A stretch of DNA of 34,160 nucleotides from Candidatus Gastranaerophilales bacterium (GTDB lineage: Bacteria; Cyanobacteriota; Vampirovibrionia; Gastranaerophilales; Gastranaerophilaceae). A model generated the notes under the pieces. The model was not told the DNA's origin. It saw only the letters and a program-made list of their open reading frames with translations, and ran no database searches. The stretch covers positions 1-34,160 of the forward strand of contig CANQLG010000020.1 in NCBI GenBank assembly GCA_947624645.1, in the 5' to 3' direction. A program made the translations under genes and the position numbers. Shown here in pieces: positions 7,487 to 16,724 of this stretch. Numbering within the stretch: the stretch's first letter is position 1; every line of letters starts with the position of its first letter.

Positions 7487-7525
7487 CCTGCCGAATATAC
7501 ATGTGTATATACAAAAGGAGTGAAT

Positions 7526-9511
7526 ATGGTTTCAAATATATTAACATATCTTCAAAAAATACTAGAAGCAGGATCTGAAAAAGTTACTGATAAAAAAGAA
7601 AATGAAAAAGACATCACTTCGCTAGCAGATGTGAGTATTTTTATGTCTGACAAAAAAGATGAAATTGAAGATACTAATAATGATGAATTTATATCATCAG
7701 ATATTAAAACTGCTCAAGAAAACCCCACTCAAGAAATCAACAATGACGAAAAAAAGGAAACGGAAATAAATAAACTATTAAATAATATATACGCAGACAA
7801 CCAAGTTGTTAGTACATTAGATATAGATGGAGATGGTGTATTATCTGACGATGAAAAAACAAAATTTGAAAAATATATTACAGGCTATTCTGATAATACG
7901 GAAGATTTAACTGAAAATGATATTAACAAAGCATATGATGATATAAAAAACGGCACATTTAAATATGGAGAAGAAGAATTACCGGAAGATATTGAACAGC
8001 CTGAAGACACGGATACTACTAACAAAGACGATAAAACACAAGGCGCTGCAAATAATAACAGTGCAAGCAGAAGTGGCGGAGCCGGCGGCAGCGGAGGTGC
8101 AAGCAGAAGCGGTGGAGCCGGCGGTGGTGGAGATAGCTCATATGATGCCGGAAACATTAATTCTGGTGAAAAAAATATTGATAATATGAATAAAGAGGAA
8201 TTGGAAGCTGAATTAACAAAAGCTAATTCTGAGTTAGATGATAAAAAATCAAAACTGGATGAATTACTAAATAATTCTGAGCTTGATGATTTAAAAGAAG
8301 CAGAAGATGAAGCATATGAAGAATACCAAGAACAGCTTCAAGAAGTTGATGAAGAACTAGCGAAACAACTTGATGAAATAAAAACAAATATAGATGAGAA
8401 ACAAAAAGAAATAGATACTAAAGAAAAAGAAATAGCAGACCAGGAAACAACTGTCAGTGAGAATGAAAATAAATATAATAATGCAGTTACGACAAGACAA
8501 ACACTTGAAAGTACATTATCTTCATTGCAATCAGTAGATACATCAAATATGGATGATGCACAAAAAGCCGATCTTCAATCCAAAATAAGCAGTTGCAGTG
8601 CAAAATTATCAGAAGCAAAATCAAATGAAGAAGCAGCAAAAAAAGAATGGGATGAATCAAAGGACAAACTTGAAGAGTTAAAAAAAGAAAAAGAAGATTT
8701 AATCTCAGGCGAAGGCGGATTAAATGACTTAAACAGCCAAATGACAGACAAAGAAAACGAAATTTCAGAAAAATATCCTGAAATTGATGCATCACGCCAA
8801 GCCTATGATGAAGCTAAAGAAGCATATAATGAAGCAAGAGAAAAAAGAGATTCAGAACTTGTAACAGCTAAGGCTGAAGTTCAACAAGCACAAGACCGTG
8901 TAAATGAAATTCAAACAAAAATTTCTCAATGTAATGATAGAGAAACGGTAAGTGAATTTATGCTGGACGGATTAACGGATGATACAAGAAATGCAATTGA
9001 ACTTGCCTTCCAAGAGTTATTTGCCGGAGTACACGAAACCGGAAATAACAGTGGTGAAGTATTAAAATACGGAGCCGGAAAAGGTGTTCCATGGTGTGCA
9101 GCTTTCGTATCTTGGTTATACAGAAAAGGTCAAAATAATATGGACTGTCCTTTGAATTTTAGCGCAGCAGTATCAGGTTTAAGAGATCAAGCTAAAAAAG
9201 CGGGTTATTATTCAGATAAAAGTTCATACATGCCTGTTCCGGGTGATATTATGATACAAAAAAATAATGCATCACATACAGGCTTAGTTGTAGCTGTTGA
9301 AGGTAATACCATATATACAATCGAAGGAAATTCAGGAGATAAAGTAACTCTAAGGAAATATACGGTTGGAAACGGAAGATGGAACAAAATTTCCGGTTGG
9401 ATAAGAATGAATGAGTGGACCGGAGGTTCAAGCAATATTCCGGGAGATACATACCTTTCTTGGATAAAAAAAGGCAACGTTAGTATAGGCAGCAGTAATA
9501 AAACAGTTTAA
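7526..9511 (+). CDS. Coiled-coil protein with EF-hand-like motif and C-terminal CHAP domain
   Basis: A 661-residue modular protein. An acidic N-terminal part contains an EF-hand-like loop DIDGDGVLSDDE (about 94-105). Next comes a Gly/Ser-rich linker (about 175-210) and a long charged coiled coil (about 220-475). A C-terminal CHAP-type cysteine amidase/peptidase domain (about 490-640) has the likely triad C524 (PWCAAF), H584 (SHTGLVV) and E600 (TIEGNS). CHAP domains usually cut peptidoglycan peptides or amides. No signal peptide or transmembrane segment is visible, so the export route, if any, is unclear. I place the start at the ATG at 7526, five bases after AAGGAG; a GTG at 7520 would lie inside that SD. 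The next gene is a paralogue in the same operon. Confidence 0.85.
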   Translation: MVSNILTYLQKILEAGSEKVTDKKENEKDITSLADVSIFMSDKKDEIEDTNNDEFISSDIKTAQENPTQEINNDEKKETEINKLLNNIYADNQVVSTLDIDGDGVLSDDEKTKFEKYITGYSDNTEDLTENDINKAYDDIKNGTFKYGEEELPEDIEQPEDTDTTNKDDKTQGAANNNSASRSGGAGGSGGASRSGGAGGGGDSSYDAGNINSGEKNIDNMNKEELEAELTKANSELDDKKSKLDELLNNSELDDLKEAEDEAYEEYQEQLQEVDEELAKQLDEIKTNIDEKQKEIDTKEKEIADQETTVSENENKYNNAVTTRQTLESTLSSLQSVDTSNMDDAQKADLQSKISSCSAKLSEAKSNEEAAKKEWDESKDKLEELKKEKEDLISGEGGLNDLNSQMTDKENEISEKYPEIDASRQAYDEAKEAYNEAREKRDSELVTAKAEVQQAQDRVNEIQTKISQCNDRETVSEFMLDGLTDDTRNAIELAFQELFAGVHETGNNSGEVLKYGAGKGVPWCAAFVSWLYRKGQNNMDCPLNFSAAVSGLRDQAKKAGYYSDKSSYMPVPGDIMIQKNNASHTGLVVAVEGNTIYTIEGNSGDKVTLRKYTVGNGRWNKISGWIRMNEWTGGSSNIPGDTYLSWIKKGNVSIGSSNKTV

Positions 9512-9555
9512 TAAAAATAAATTTTAAATAAAAGTAAGGATGAAAGGATATATTA

Positions 9556-11967
9556 ATGGGAATTCCGTTTATTTCAAGTAATAGAATTGATACTTCATCA
9601 GCGGCAAATCAAGTAAGACAAAGCCAACAAAAAGTAGATGAAAATACCTCAATATTTGATAGTGCAAAAACTGAAGCCGATAATGCATCACAAAACTGTG
9701 ATACATTTCAATCAAGTTATACAGAAGCACAAAGTGCTGTATCAAATGCACAAAGTGAAGTATCAACAGCGCAGAATGCAGTATCAACAGCACAAGGCAA
9801 TGTATCAACAGCTCAAAGCGCAGTATCAACAGCACAAAGTAATGTATCAGCTGCTCAAACCGCATTAGAGGATGCTTACAGTGTCCCTATTGAAACTACC
9901 GTAAATGAAGACGGAACAACTACCGTTGATCCTTCCAAAAGAATAGAAGCAATAAGTCAAGCAGCTGCAAAACTTGCACAAGAAATAGCCAAACTGGAAG
10001 AAGCTAAAGCTCAACTTGAAACAGCAAACAATGAATTAAATGAAGCTATACAACAAGAAGAAGCAGCAAATACTGCATTAAATGAAGCTATAAGTGCAGA
10101 ACAAACCGCTTCAAATGAACTCAGCGAAGCTCAAACTACTGCTGCTCTGGCACAATCGCAGCTTGAAAATGCTTCTGCCAATCTTGAAACAGCTAAAATA
10201 GAACTCCAAGCTGCTCAAAATGAACTTAGTGCAGTTGAAGCAGAAGCACAAAAAGCCGAAGAAGAAGAAAAAATAAAAGAAACTGAAAGAATTGAAGAAG
10301 AACAAGCAGCAGAAGAAGCCGAAGAAGAAAAAGAAACAAAAGAAGAAAAAGAACCAGAAGAGAGCGAACAAAGTAATAATAATGATGAAAATGCAATTAA
10401 GGATGAAACAATAACCGTTGTTTCTGCTGAAGATAAGTTAGATTTAAAAGAAAATGCCGAAATTATCTTAAACTTTGATCCGGAACACGCTTCTGAAGAA
10501 GAAAGAGAAAAATATAATGCTGCAGTAGCTGAAGTTTCTTCCTTATCAGATAAATCGTATGATGTAAGTAATCCTGAGGTAGCTAGTTATTCGGGATTAG
10601 TCAATGCACTTATGGATGAAAAAATTGAGCCGGATGCAACCGTTGAAAATGACGGGCCAATAGCAATGAGCACAACAAGTGAAAGCGAAAAATATCTGGA
10701 CGAAGTGTCTGACAGCATAGACCAAGATATGGCTGAAACATCAGAGGCTGCTCAAGTTATTGTTAATTTCTCTCAATTGGATATGCCTCAAGACTCAGAT
10801 GACTATTGTGAAGAAGAAAGAACAATTTTAGATAGGTTACCGAGCTTTTTAGAACCTTCCGTTATACTTGAATCAGACGGTCCAAACGGTGACTTCAGAA
10901 GCACAGACCATGATGATAAATTTGAAGAATCTTTAGCAGAGGCTGAAGCTGAAATGAGAGCAAAAGGACTTAACCCTGATGACTCAGAAGTAATCAGATA
11001 CGCAAGAATGGCTATTGAATATAAAAACAGTTCAGAATATATAATGCAAGCTGCAGAAACGATGCCAACTGACCCCGATGCAAAAGTATCAAGTTTATAT
11101 AACGGTTCATATTTTGACTTGGTTTCAAATTTAAATGTAATTGTAACTGAAGGAACAGATGAAAAATTCAGATTTAATGAAGATGGTTCAGGGCTGGATC
11201 CAAACAATCCGATAATCGCTACCGTATTAGAATTAAATGATTTTGACTATGAAAGAAATATTGCAAATGGAGTTGCACCCGAAGTAGCAAGAGCTATACA
11301 TTGGGCAACAACGCAAGTTGGTCTTGCTGAAGATACCGAAAAAAGCCATGAAAACATTGATCCAAATGAATATGAAGTTCCTGAAGGCGATAATAAAGGC
11401 TATATAAGTCAATATTGTGAAGCAGTTGGTGCAGACAATATAGCTTGGTGTGCTGCATTTGTAGCCAATGCTTTTGGTTACGCAGCAGAATTTGATCCGG
11501 AAAATAGTGGATATAATCCTATGTACCCTGCAGAAATTGGTGCTGAAAATATAAATTTATTATTTCCCAATAATTCACCTTCAACAGCTGACTTAGTTAC
11601 AGTAAGATATATTCAGCAAGCAGCAGTTGACTCCGGTTATTTCAAATCCATGGATTCAATTGAAAATGGAGAGGAGCAAATTAATCCCGGCGATGTATTA
11701 ATAATTCGCTATCCTGGTAAGAATACGGGGCATACCGGATTAGTAGTACAATGTGATGAAGATTACATATACACAGTGGAAGGAAATGCAAATCAAGCTG
11801 TCAGACTAAAAAAATATCCAAGATCAATATTAAGAGACTATAATTTCGCTGGATTTATTGACATGAACAGATTATATAGCGGTGGTAATGATTATGTTAT
11901 TCCCGAATGTTCTATACCTGAATATTTATTTGTAGATGTAACCAGCGGTGAATCAAGAACCAGATAG
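9556..11967 (+). CDS. Long coiled-coil protein with C-terminal CHAP domain
   Basis: 803 residues. The N-terminal third is an Ala/Gln/Ser-rich coiled coil containing six exact 7-residue units (SAVSNAQ, SEVSTAQ, NAVSTAQ and so on, residues 60-101). A Glu-rich charged stretch follows (about 230-275), then an acidic middle region. The C-terminal CHAP-type domain (about 575-785) has C632 (AWCAAF), H726 (GHTGLVV) and E742 (TVEGNA), in the same order and context as the upstream paralogue. An insert of about 40 residues after the cysteine makes this copy longer. No signal peptide is seen. SD AAAGGA, in an operon with the 7526 gene, 44 bases downstream. A peptidoglycan-cutting activity is inferred from the fold only. 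Confidence 0.84.
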   Translation: MGIPFISSNRIDTSSAANQVRQSQQKVDENTSIFDSAKTEADNASQNCDTFQSSYTEAQSAVSNAQSEVSTAQNAVSTAQGNVSTAQSAVSTAQSNVSAAQTALEDAYSVPIETTVNEDGTTTVDPSKRIEAISQAAAKLAQEIAKLEEAKAQLETANNELNEAIQQEEAANTALNEAISAEQTASNELSEAQTTAALAQSQLENASANLETAKIELQAAQNELSAVEAEAQKAEEEEKIKETERIEEEQAAEEAEEEKETKEEKEPEESEQSNNNDENAIKDETITVVSAEDKLDLKENAEIILNFDPEHASEEEREKYNAAVAEVSSLSDKSYDVSNPEVASYSGLVNALMDEKIEPDATVENDGPIAMSTTSESEKYLDEVSDSIDQDMAETSEAAQVIVNFSQLDMPQDSDDYCEEERTILDRLPSFLEPSVILESDGPNGDFRSTDHDDKFEESLAEAEAEMRAKGLNPDDSEVIRYARMAIEYKNSSEYIMQAAETMPTDPDAKVSSLYNGSYFDLVSNLNVIVTEGTDEKFRFNEDGSGLDPNNPIIATVLELNDFDYERNIANGVAPEVARAIHWATTQVGLAEDTEKSHENIDPNEYEVPEGDNKGYISQYCEAVGADNIAWCAAFVANAFGYAAEFDPENSGYNPMYPAEIGAENINLLFPNNSPSTADLVTVRYIQQAAVDSGYFKSMDSIENGEEQINPGDVLIIRYPGKNTGHTGLVVQCDEDYIYTVEGNANQAVRLKKYPRSILRDYNFAGFIDMNRLYSGGNDYVIPECSIPEYLFVDVTSGESRTR
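9733..9858 (+). repeat. Six in-frame 21-bp tandem repeats (heptad units)
   Basis: Six units of exactly 21 bp, each coding a heptad of the form (S/N/G)-x-V-S-(T/N/A)-A-Q. The core GTATCAACAGC is nearly invariant at DNA level, so expansion looks recent. Unit number may vary between strains, lengthening the coiled coil by whole heptads. Confidence 0.85.
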
Positions 11968-11969
11968 TA

Positions 11970-12007
11970 AAAAAAGGAGTTTATTATGAATAATAAACTC
12001 CTTTTTT
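11970..12007. terminator. Bidirectional intrinsic terminator
   Basis: A perfect 17-bp stem (11970-11986 with 11991-12007) with TGAA loop, A-run on one side and T-run on the other. It sits between the convergent 803-residue CHAP gene and oadB and would stop both transcripts. Confidence 0.92.
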
Positions 12008-12017
12008 AAAAATAAAA

Positions 12018-13205
12018 TTAGTGCGCAATAAGAGCAAGCAGGACACCTGCCGCAACAGCGCTGCCTATAACACCTGCAACGTTAGGTCCCATTGCGTGCA
12101 TAAGCAAAAAGTTTTGAGGGTTTTCCTCCATTCCTACTTTATTAGATACTCTTGCTGCCATAGGAACAGCAGAAACACCAGCTGAACCTATTAGCGGATT
12201 GATTTTTTCTTTTAAGAATAAATTCATTATTTTAGCCATTATAACACCCGCCGCCGTAGCCAATGAGAATGCAATAATACCTAACAATAATATTTTCAAA
12301 GTTTCAACAGTTAAGAAATGGTCTGCCTGAAGTTTTGAACCTACGGTTAAACCTAAAAATATTGTAACTATGTTAATTAAGGCATTTTGCATAGTATCAG
12401 AGAGTCTATCCGTAACACCGCATTCTTTACATAAATTGCCGAATGTCAATGCGCCAACCAAAGGGCAAGCTGATGGCAGGAATATTAAACAAAGAACTAA
12501 AACAACCAGAGGAAATACAATTTTTTCACGTTTTGACACTTCTCTCAATTGCGTCATTTGTATTTTACGTTCTTCTTTAGTGGTTAACAATCTCATAATC
12601 GGAGGTTGAATAACAGGAACCAATGCCATATATGAGTATGCGGCAACCGCAATTGAACCTAATAATTCTTGTTTTAATTTAGTCGTAACATAAATAGAAG
12701 TAGGGCCGTCAGCGCCACCAATAATACCGATTGACCCTGCTGCCTGTAAATCAAATCCCAGAACCAAAGCTAATAATAAAGCACCAAAAATACCGAATTG
12801 AGCGGCACCGCCTAAAAGCAGGGTTTTAGGATTAGCTATCAAAGGTCCAAAATCCGTCATTGCGCCTACTCCCATAAAAATTATTAAAGGGAATAATCCT
12901 TTATCAATACCTGCTGCAAAAATGATTCCTAAAAAACCGTTTGGGCCTGCAATTTCTTCTCCCAAAGGCATTGGAATATTTGATAATAAACCGCCAAATG
13001 CAATCGGAACCAATAATAACGGTTCAAATTGTTTTTTTATTCCAAGCCAAAGCAAGAAACAACAAATAAGAATCATAATAGGCTGACCAAAGTGTGTTAA
13101 AAATTGTTCCACACAAGTTCCGTCAACACTTGAATGTGCTGTTTTTATGAAATTATAGATACCTGTCGAGTACCATAATTGAGTTAAACCGTCAACTAAT
13201 TGCAT
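12018..13205 (-). CDS. oadB: Na+-pumping oxaloacetate decarboxylase, beta subunit
   Basis: The integral membrane subunit that decarboxylates carboxybiotin and exports Na+. It has 395 residues with about nine to eleven hydrophobic segments. [12 protein letters not shown] (163-174) carries D166, equivalent to the essential D203 of Klebsiella OadB. A late [20 protein letters not shown] carries the conserved N, G, S and R residues of the second Na+/proton site. Start at 13205, preceded by an AGGAGG SD that overlaps the end of oadA. It is the last gene of a birA-oadG-oadA-oadB unit. The related methylmalonyl- and glutaconyl-CoA decarboxylase beta subunits are very similar, and the oadA neighbour decides the assignment. 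Confidence 0.95.
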   Translation of the reverse strand: MQLVDGLTQLWYSTGIYNFIKTAHSSVDGTCVEQFLTHFGQPIMILICCFLLWLGIKKQFEPLLLVPIAFGGLLSNIPMPLGEEIAGPNGFLGIIFAAGIDKGLFPLIIFMGVGAMTDFGPLIANPKTLLLGGAAQFGIFGALLLALVLGFDLQAAGSIGIIGGADGPTSIYVTTKLKQELLGSIAVAAYSYMALVPVIQPPIMRLLTTKEERKIQMTQLREVSKREKIVFPLVVLVLCLIFLPSACPLVGALTFGNLCKECGVTDRLSDTMQNALINIVTIFLGLTVGSKLQADHFLTVETLKILLLGIIAFSLATAAGVIMAKIMNLFLKEKINPLIGSAGVSAVPMAARVSNKVGMEENPQNFLLMHAMGPNVAGVIGSAVAAGVLLALIAH

Positions 13206-13215
13206 TATTTTCCTC

Positions 13216-15015
13216 CTAGCCTACCGTTGCCATTACCTGACCTGATTGAACTTTATCGCCCTGACCTACTGATAATGAATTAATTGTACCTGAAACGGGA
13301 GATTTTATCGGAGTTTCCATCTTCATAGCTTCGATTACCAATATTTCTTCATTTTCTTCGACGCTGTCTCCGACATTTTTTAATACTCTTAGTACCGCAC
13401 CCGGCATCGGAGCTTTGACTTCCGTACCTTCGGCATTACCTGAAGTATGAGCAGTTTCCTCAATACCATCAGTAATATCAACCGTATATTCTTTACCGTT
13501 AACAATAGCTATACCGTTTTTAAGTTGAACTGCAAATTTTTTACCGTTAACTTTAACAGTGCAGCCCTCAGTATTCGAGCAAGTAACAGCAGCAGCCTCA
13601 GCTTTAGCAGGTTCATTTTTTCTGACACCGATTGTACCGTGACCTTGTAAGAAAGCAATACCTTTTTCTTTACAAGCTGCAGCAATAAATATATTTTCTT
13701 CTGTTTGTTCCAATCCTGCATCTGCAAGCATTTTTTTAGCGGGTTCTATACCCTTATTGGGATCTTTATCATTTAAATCAAGAACAGTTTCGGTAGTAGG
13801 CTGCAAGCCCAATTGTTCCGAAGCTTCTTTAACTACTTCAGGGTCGGGAGTACAAGGAGTTTTACCAAAGTAGCCCAGAACCATTTTGCCGTAGCCCTCA
13901 GTCATTTTCTTCCAAGGTCCGAACATAACGTTAGCGTATGCCTGTTGGAAGTAGAATTGAGAAACAGGTGTAACGGATGTAGCGAAACCGCCTTTTTCAA
14001 CAACTTCTTTCATTGCAGCAACCACTTCAGGAAATCTGTCCATAGTTCCGTTATCTCTCATCATCTGAGTGTTAGCAGTTAACGCACCCCCCGGGAGTGG
14101 TGAAGAAATAATTACAGGATTTACTGCCAATGCTTCAGGAGGCAAGAAGTAATCTTTCATACATTCTTTAAAGATTTCTTCGGTTTCCAATATTTTTTCA
14201 ATATCAATACCGAGGTCATATTCCGTACCTTTTAAAGCATGCCACATAGATACAATATCAGGCTGCGCAGTACCGCCCGATACAGGCTTCATAGAAAGGT
14301 CAATACCATCAGCACCGCCATCTAATGCGGCTCTATATGCTAAAAGTCCCGTACCTGCAGTTTCATGTGAATGGAATCTGATATGAGCATCGGGGCCTAA
14401 GATTTCTCTTGTTCTTTTAACTGTTTCATAAACCTTTTGAGGTGCAGAAGTTCCTGATGCATCTTTAAATGCCAAAGATGTAAACGGTATTCCCGCATCT
14501 AAGATTGAACGAAGTACTCTTTCATAAAATGCAACATCATGAGCTCCCGTACAGCCTATCGGTAACTCCATCATAGTTATTGTGACTTCATGGTTTAAAC
14601 CGTTATCAACTATGCATTGACCTGAATATATTAAATTATTAACATCATTTAATGCATCAAAGTTTCTGATTGTTGTCATTCCGTGTTTTTTGAACATTTT
14701 TGCGTGGAGATTAATAATATCACGAGGCTGTGAATCAAGCCCGACAACATTTACACCTCTTGCCAAAGTTTGTAAATTAATATCAGGACCAACTGTCTTT
14801 CTGATTGTATCCATCATATCAAAAGCATTTTCATTACAATAAAAGATTGGAGATTGAAATCTTGCGCCACCTCCAACTTCAAAGTGTTTTAATCCTGCCG
14901 CAACTGCTGCTTCCAATGCAGGTAAAAAGTCTTTTGTGAATACTCTTGCCCCGTATACGGACTGAAAACCGTCACGGAATGATGTATCCATAACTTTAAT
15001 CTGTTTTTTTGACAT
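13216..15015 (-). CDS. oadA: Oxaloacetate decarboxylase alpha subunit (carboxyltransferase + biotin carrier)
   Basis: This 599-residue protein transfers the carboxyl group of oxaloacetate to its own biotin. An N-terminal DRE-TIM carboxyltransferase barrel (about 1-290) starts with [12 protein letters not shown] and contains FKDASGT and the metal-binding [18 protein letters not shown] middle domain, an Ala/Pro-poor linker and a C-terminal biotinyl domain follow, with EAMKMETP and the biotinylated lysine K565, 34 residues from the end. The first catalytic motif, [16 protein letters not shown], departs from the common DTTLRDAHQSL-ATR form, so this is a divergent branch. Pyruvate carboxylase subunit B is the alternative, but the oadB and oadG neighbours argue for the Na+ pump. 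SD GAGGG. Confidence 0.92.
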   Translation of the reverse strand: MSKKQIKVMDTSFRDGFQSVYGARVFTKDFLPALEAAVAAGLKHFEVGGGARFQSPIFYCNENAFDMMDTIRKTVGPDINLQTLARGVNVVGLDSQPRDIINLHAKMFKKHGMTTIRNFDALNDVNNLIYSGQCIVDNGLNHEVTITMMELPIGCTGAHDVAFYERVLRSILDAGIPFTSLAFKDASGTSAPQKVYETVKRTREILGPDAHIRFHSHETAGTGLLAYRAALDGGADGIDLSMKPVSGGTAQPDIVSMWHALKGTEYDLGIDIEKILETEEIFKECMKDYFLPPEALAVNPVIISSPLPGGALTANTQMMRDNGTMDRFPEVVAAMKEVVEKGGFATSVTPVSQFYFQQAYANVMFGPWKKMTEGYGKMVLGYFGKTPCTPDPEVVKEASEQLGLQPTTETVLDLNDKDPNKGIEPAKKMLADAGLEQTEENIFIAAACKEKGIAFLQGHGTIGVRKNEPAKAEAAAVTCSNTEGCTVKVNGKKFAVQLKNGIAIVNGKEYTVDITDGIEETAHTSGNAEGTEVKAPMPGAVLRVLKNVGDSVEENEEILVIEAMKMETPIKSPVSGTINSLSVGQGDKVQSGQVMATVG

Positions 15016-15046
15016 TTTCTTTCCCTCTTTATATCTATAATACTAA

Positions 15047-15265
15047 TTATTTTCTTAATTTAGCTGCCGCAATTGCAATTGCCAATTCAACATCTCCCGT
15101 ACCGGTCTTTACTGCTGCGGGTACATTTTTAACAGGTTCAGGGAACAATTCATTCAACTTGCATACAACTTTACCCATAATACTTACGGCTAACCACAAG
15201 ATAATAAGAAACGAAAACACCGTTCCCATGCCTGTTGCCATAAGTGCTAAACCTTCATTTAACAT
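15047..15265 (-). CDS. oadG: Oxaloacetate decarboxylase gamma subunit
   Basis: A 72-residue protein with one N-terminal transmembrane helix (about 7-30, GLALMATGMGTVFSFLIILW) and a short cytoplasmic tail, the OadG architecture. The gamma subunit anchors the alpha subunit to the beta subunit and helps assembly. The GMGxVFxFL motif in the helix is typical. The first 7 bases overlap the 3' end of the biotin-ligase gene; SD GGGAG lies inside that gene. The tail lacks an obvious His-rich zinc motif. Confidence 0.88.
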   Translation of the reverse strand: MLNEGLALMATGMGTVFSFLIILWLAVSIMGKVVCKLNELFPEPVKNVPAAVKTGTGDVELAIAIAAAKLRK

Positions 15266-15993
15266 AAAATATCTCCCGTTATAATCTTACATTCATTGTT
15301 ATTTTTATCAATCGCAATTAATAAACCTTCATCATTGATTGATTTTGCGAAATATTCGGATTTAATACCATTTTCGCTGATTAAAATATTTTTTCCGATA
15401 AACTGACATCTGTTTATATAATCATTTTTAATTAAACTAAATCCGCATTTAACAAAATTATCATAATTTTCAAAGAAAATATCCAGTAATTTAGTTAAAA
15501 GAATATTGGAATTATAGTGTTTTTTGGTCAAAATAAAAATTGAAGTTGCTTTTTGGTCAATTTTATTTATTAAATCGCTGCCCATATTAACATTTAATCC
15601 CAATCCTAAAACGACTCCGTTAATTTTATTATTGTACACTGAAGTTTCAGCCAGTATACCTGATATTTTGGAATTATTAACCAAAATATCATTAGGCCAT
15701 TTAATTTGAGGTGTTAAATTAAATTCATGCTCTAACAGTTTACAAACACATACCGATAAGTATTGTGTAAGATTTGGGAAAGGATAATTATCAATATTTT
15801 TGGGTTTCAAAACAAGCGACATATATATATTATCAGAATCATCACTCATCCAGCGTCTGTTGAATCTGCCTCTTCCCGCTGTTTGATGAGAAGTATAGAT
15901 AACGGTACCCTCCTCAAAGAATTTAATATTGTCAATTGCATAACAATTTGTAGAAGGCACTTCCTCAAGCGTTACTATTGAATATTTCGACAT
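15259..15993 (-). CDS. birA: Biotin--[protein] ligase, without DNA-binding domain
   Basis: 244 residues; attaches biotin to the lysine of biotin carriers via biotinyl-AMP. STNCYA (14-19), the adenylate-binding GRGRFNRRW (40-48) and KWPNDI (98-103) are the family signatures, followed by GVVLGLGLNVN. There is no N-terminal helix-turn-helix, so it is a monofunctional class I ligase that cannot act as the biotin repressor. I prefer the ATG at 15993, as homologues start just before this strand; an ATG at 16008 is also possible, and neither has a strong SD. It overlaps oadG by 7 bases and so sits in the operon of its likely substrate OadA. Confidence 0.92.
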   Translation of the reverse strand: MSKYSIVTLEEVPSTNCYAIDNIKFFEEGTVIYTSHQTAGRGRFNRRWMSDDSDNIYMSLVLKPKNIDNYPFPNLTQYLSVCVCKLLEHEFNLTPQIKWPNDILVNNSKISGILAETSVYNNKINGVVLGLGLNVNMGSDLINKIDQKATSIFILTKKHYNSNILLTKLLDIFFENYDNFVKCGFSLIKNDYINRCQFIGKNILISENGIKSEYFAKSINDEGLLIAIDKNNNECKIITGDILC

Positions 15994-16042
15994 GTCTAAA
16001 TACACCATAATCAAATGTATAGTATCACAAACAAAATCTTTT

Positions 16043-16456
16043 TTAAATTTTATTCAGATAGGGCATTAATTTTTCGAACATAAATTTAAAGACTAATTTA
16101 TTATTTATAAGAATATTTTTAGACAAATAGTCGATTTCATATTTTTTGGCGATAAGTTCAATATTATGCATCGCAGAAACAATAACAATAGGAACTCTTG
16201 AATATTCTTTAATTTGTTTAATATGTTCAATTAACCATTCACCGGCAATTAAAGGTTCAAAATCAGACTCCATCTGCAAATCTGTTAAAATAATATGGAA
16301 AGGGTTATCCAGGTTTTTCAATATAATATTATAAGCTTCTCTTGCTGAAGAAACAGCCGTAATTTCAAAAAAATCACCATAAATTTCTTTTATCAAATTT
16401 ATTTCAAACAACAGCCACGACTTTGTATCGTCTACTATTAAAATTTTCTTAGTCAT
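16043..16456 (-). CDS. Stand-alone response-regulator receiver domain
   Basis: A 137-residue CheY-like protein with no output domain. The acidic pocket is D9-D10 (ILIVDD), the phosphoacceptor is D59 (ILTDLQM), the switch Ser is S94 (VIVSA) and the conserved lysine is K113 (YLSK). The loop after D59 is longer than in CheY. No histidine kinase lies nearby, so partner and output are unknown. It lies about 50 bases upstream of birA on the same strand and may be cotranscribed with the oad operon. The ATG at 16456 falls where transcription from the adjacent -10 box should begin, suggesting a leaderless mRNA. Confidence 0.88.
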   Translation of the reverse strand: MTKKILIVDDTKSWLLFEINLIKEIYGDFFEITAVSSAREAYNIILKNLDNPFHIILTDLQMESDFEPLIAGEWLIEHIKQIKEYSRVPIVIVSAMHNIELIAKKYEIDYLSKNILINNKLVFKFMFEKLMPYLNKI

Positions 16457-16462
16457 AAATTT

Positions 16463-16490
16463 ATTATACACAAGTATTAGATTTTAACAA
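16463..16490 (-). promoter_or_regulatory. Promoter giving a leaderless mRNA for the receiver gene
   Basis: On the complement, -35 TTGTTA (16490-16485), 16-base spacer, consensus -10 TATAAT (16468-16463), then only six bases (AAATTT) to the ATG. Start of transcription is expected at or within a base or two of the A of ATG. No SD precedes it. Confidence 0.6.
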
Positions 16491-16559
16491 AATATTATTA
16501 TAAAGAAGGTTATTTGATTAGCAAAAAAAATATATAATACAAAAAAAGTTGGAAGAAAA

Positions 16560-16724
16560 ATGAATATATATACATATTTTAAACAAATAAAAAACAGAAT
16601 TAACAGGATTAACAGATATACAACAAATCCCTTCAATTATAAGGATTTAAACAATCCTTTTGCATCAACATTGCCTAAAACTTATGTTTGGCTTGAAGAA
16701 GATTATAATAATAATATTAATTAA
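16560..16724 (+). CDS. Small hypothetical protein, 54 residues
   Basis: A short open frame with a consensus TATAAT (16533-16538) and a GGAAG SD five bases before the ATG. The product is basic at the N-terminus (YFKQIKNRINRINRY) and ends in a hydrophilic, Asn-rich acidic tail. In between, NPFNYKDLNNPFASTLPKTY has a repeated N-P-F pattern. No membrane segment or known domain. Its stop overlaps the 3' end of the convergent glycosyltransferase by 8 bases. The initiation signals and codon use support a real gene. I do not recognise a function. Confidence 0.5.
   Translation: MNIYTYFKQIKNRINRINRYTTNPFNYKDLNNPFASTLPKTYVWLEEDYNNNIN

Noticed and set aside
15047-15284. Plus-strand frame opposite oadG
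   Set aside because: The minus-strand product has the OadG transmembrane architecture and sits in the oad operon; the plus-strand frame has no SD or recognisable features.
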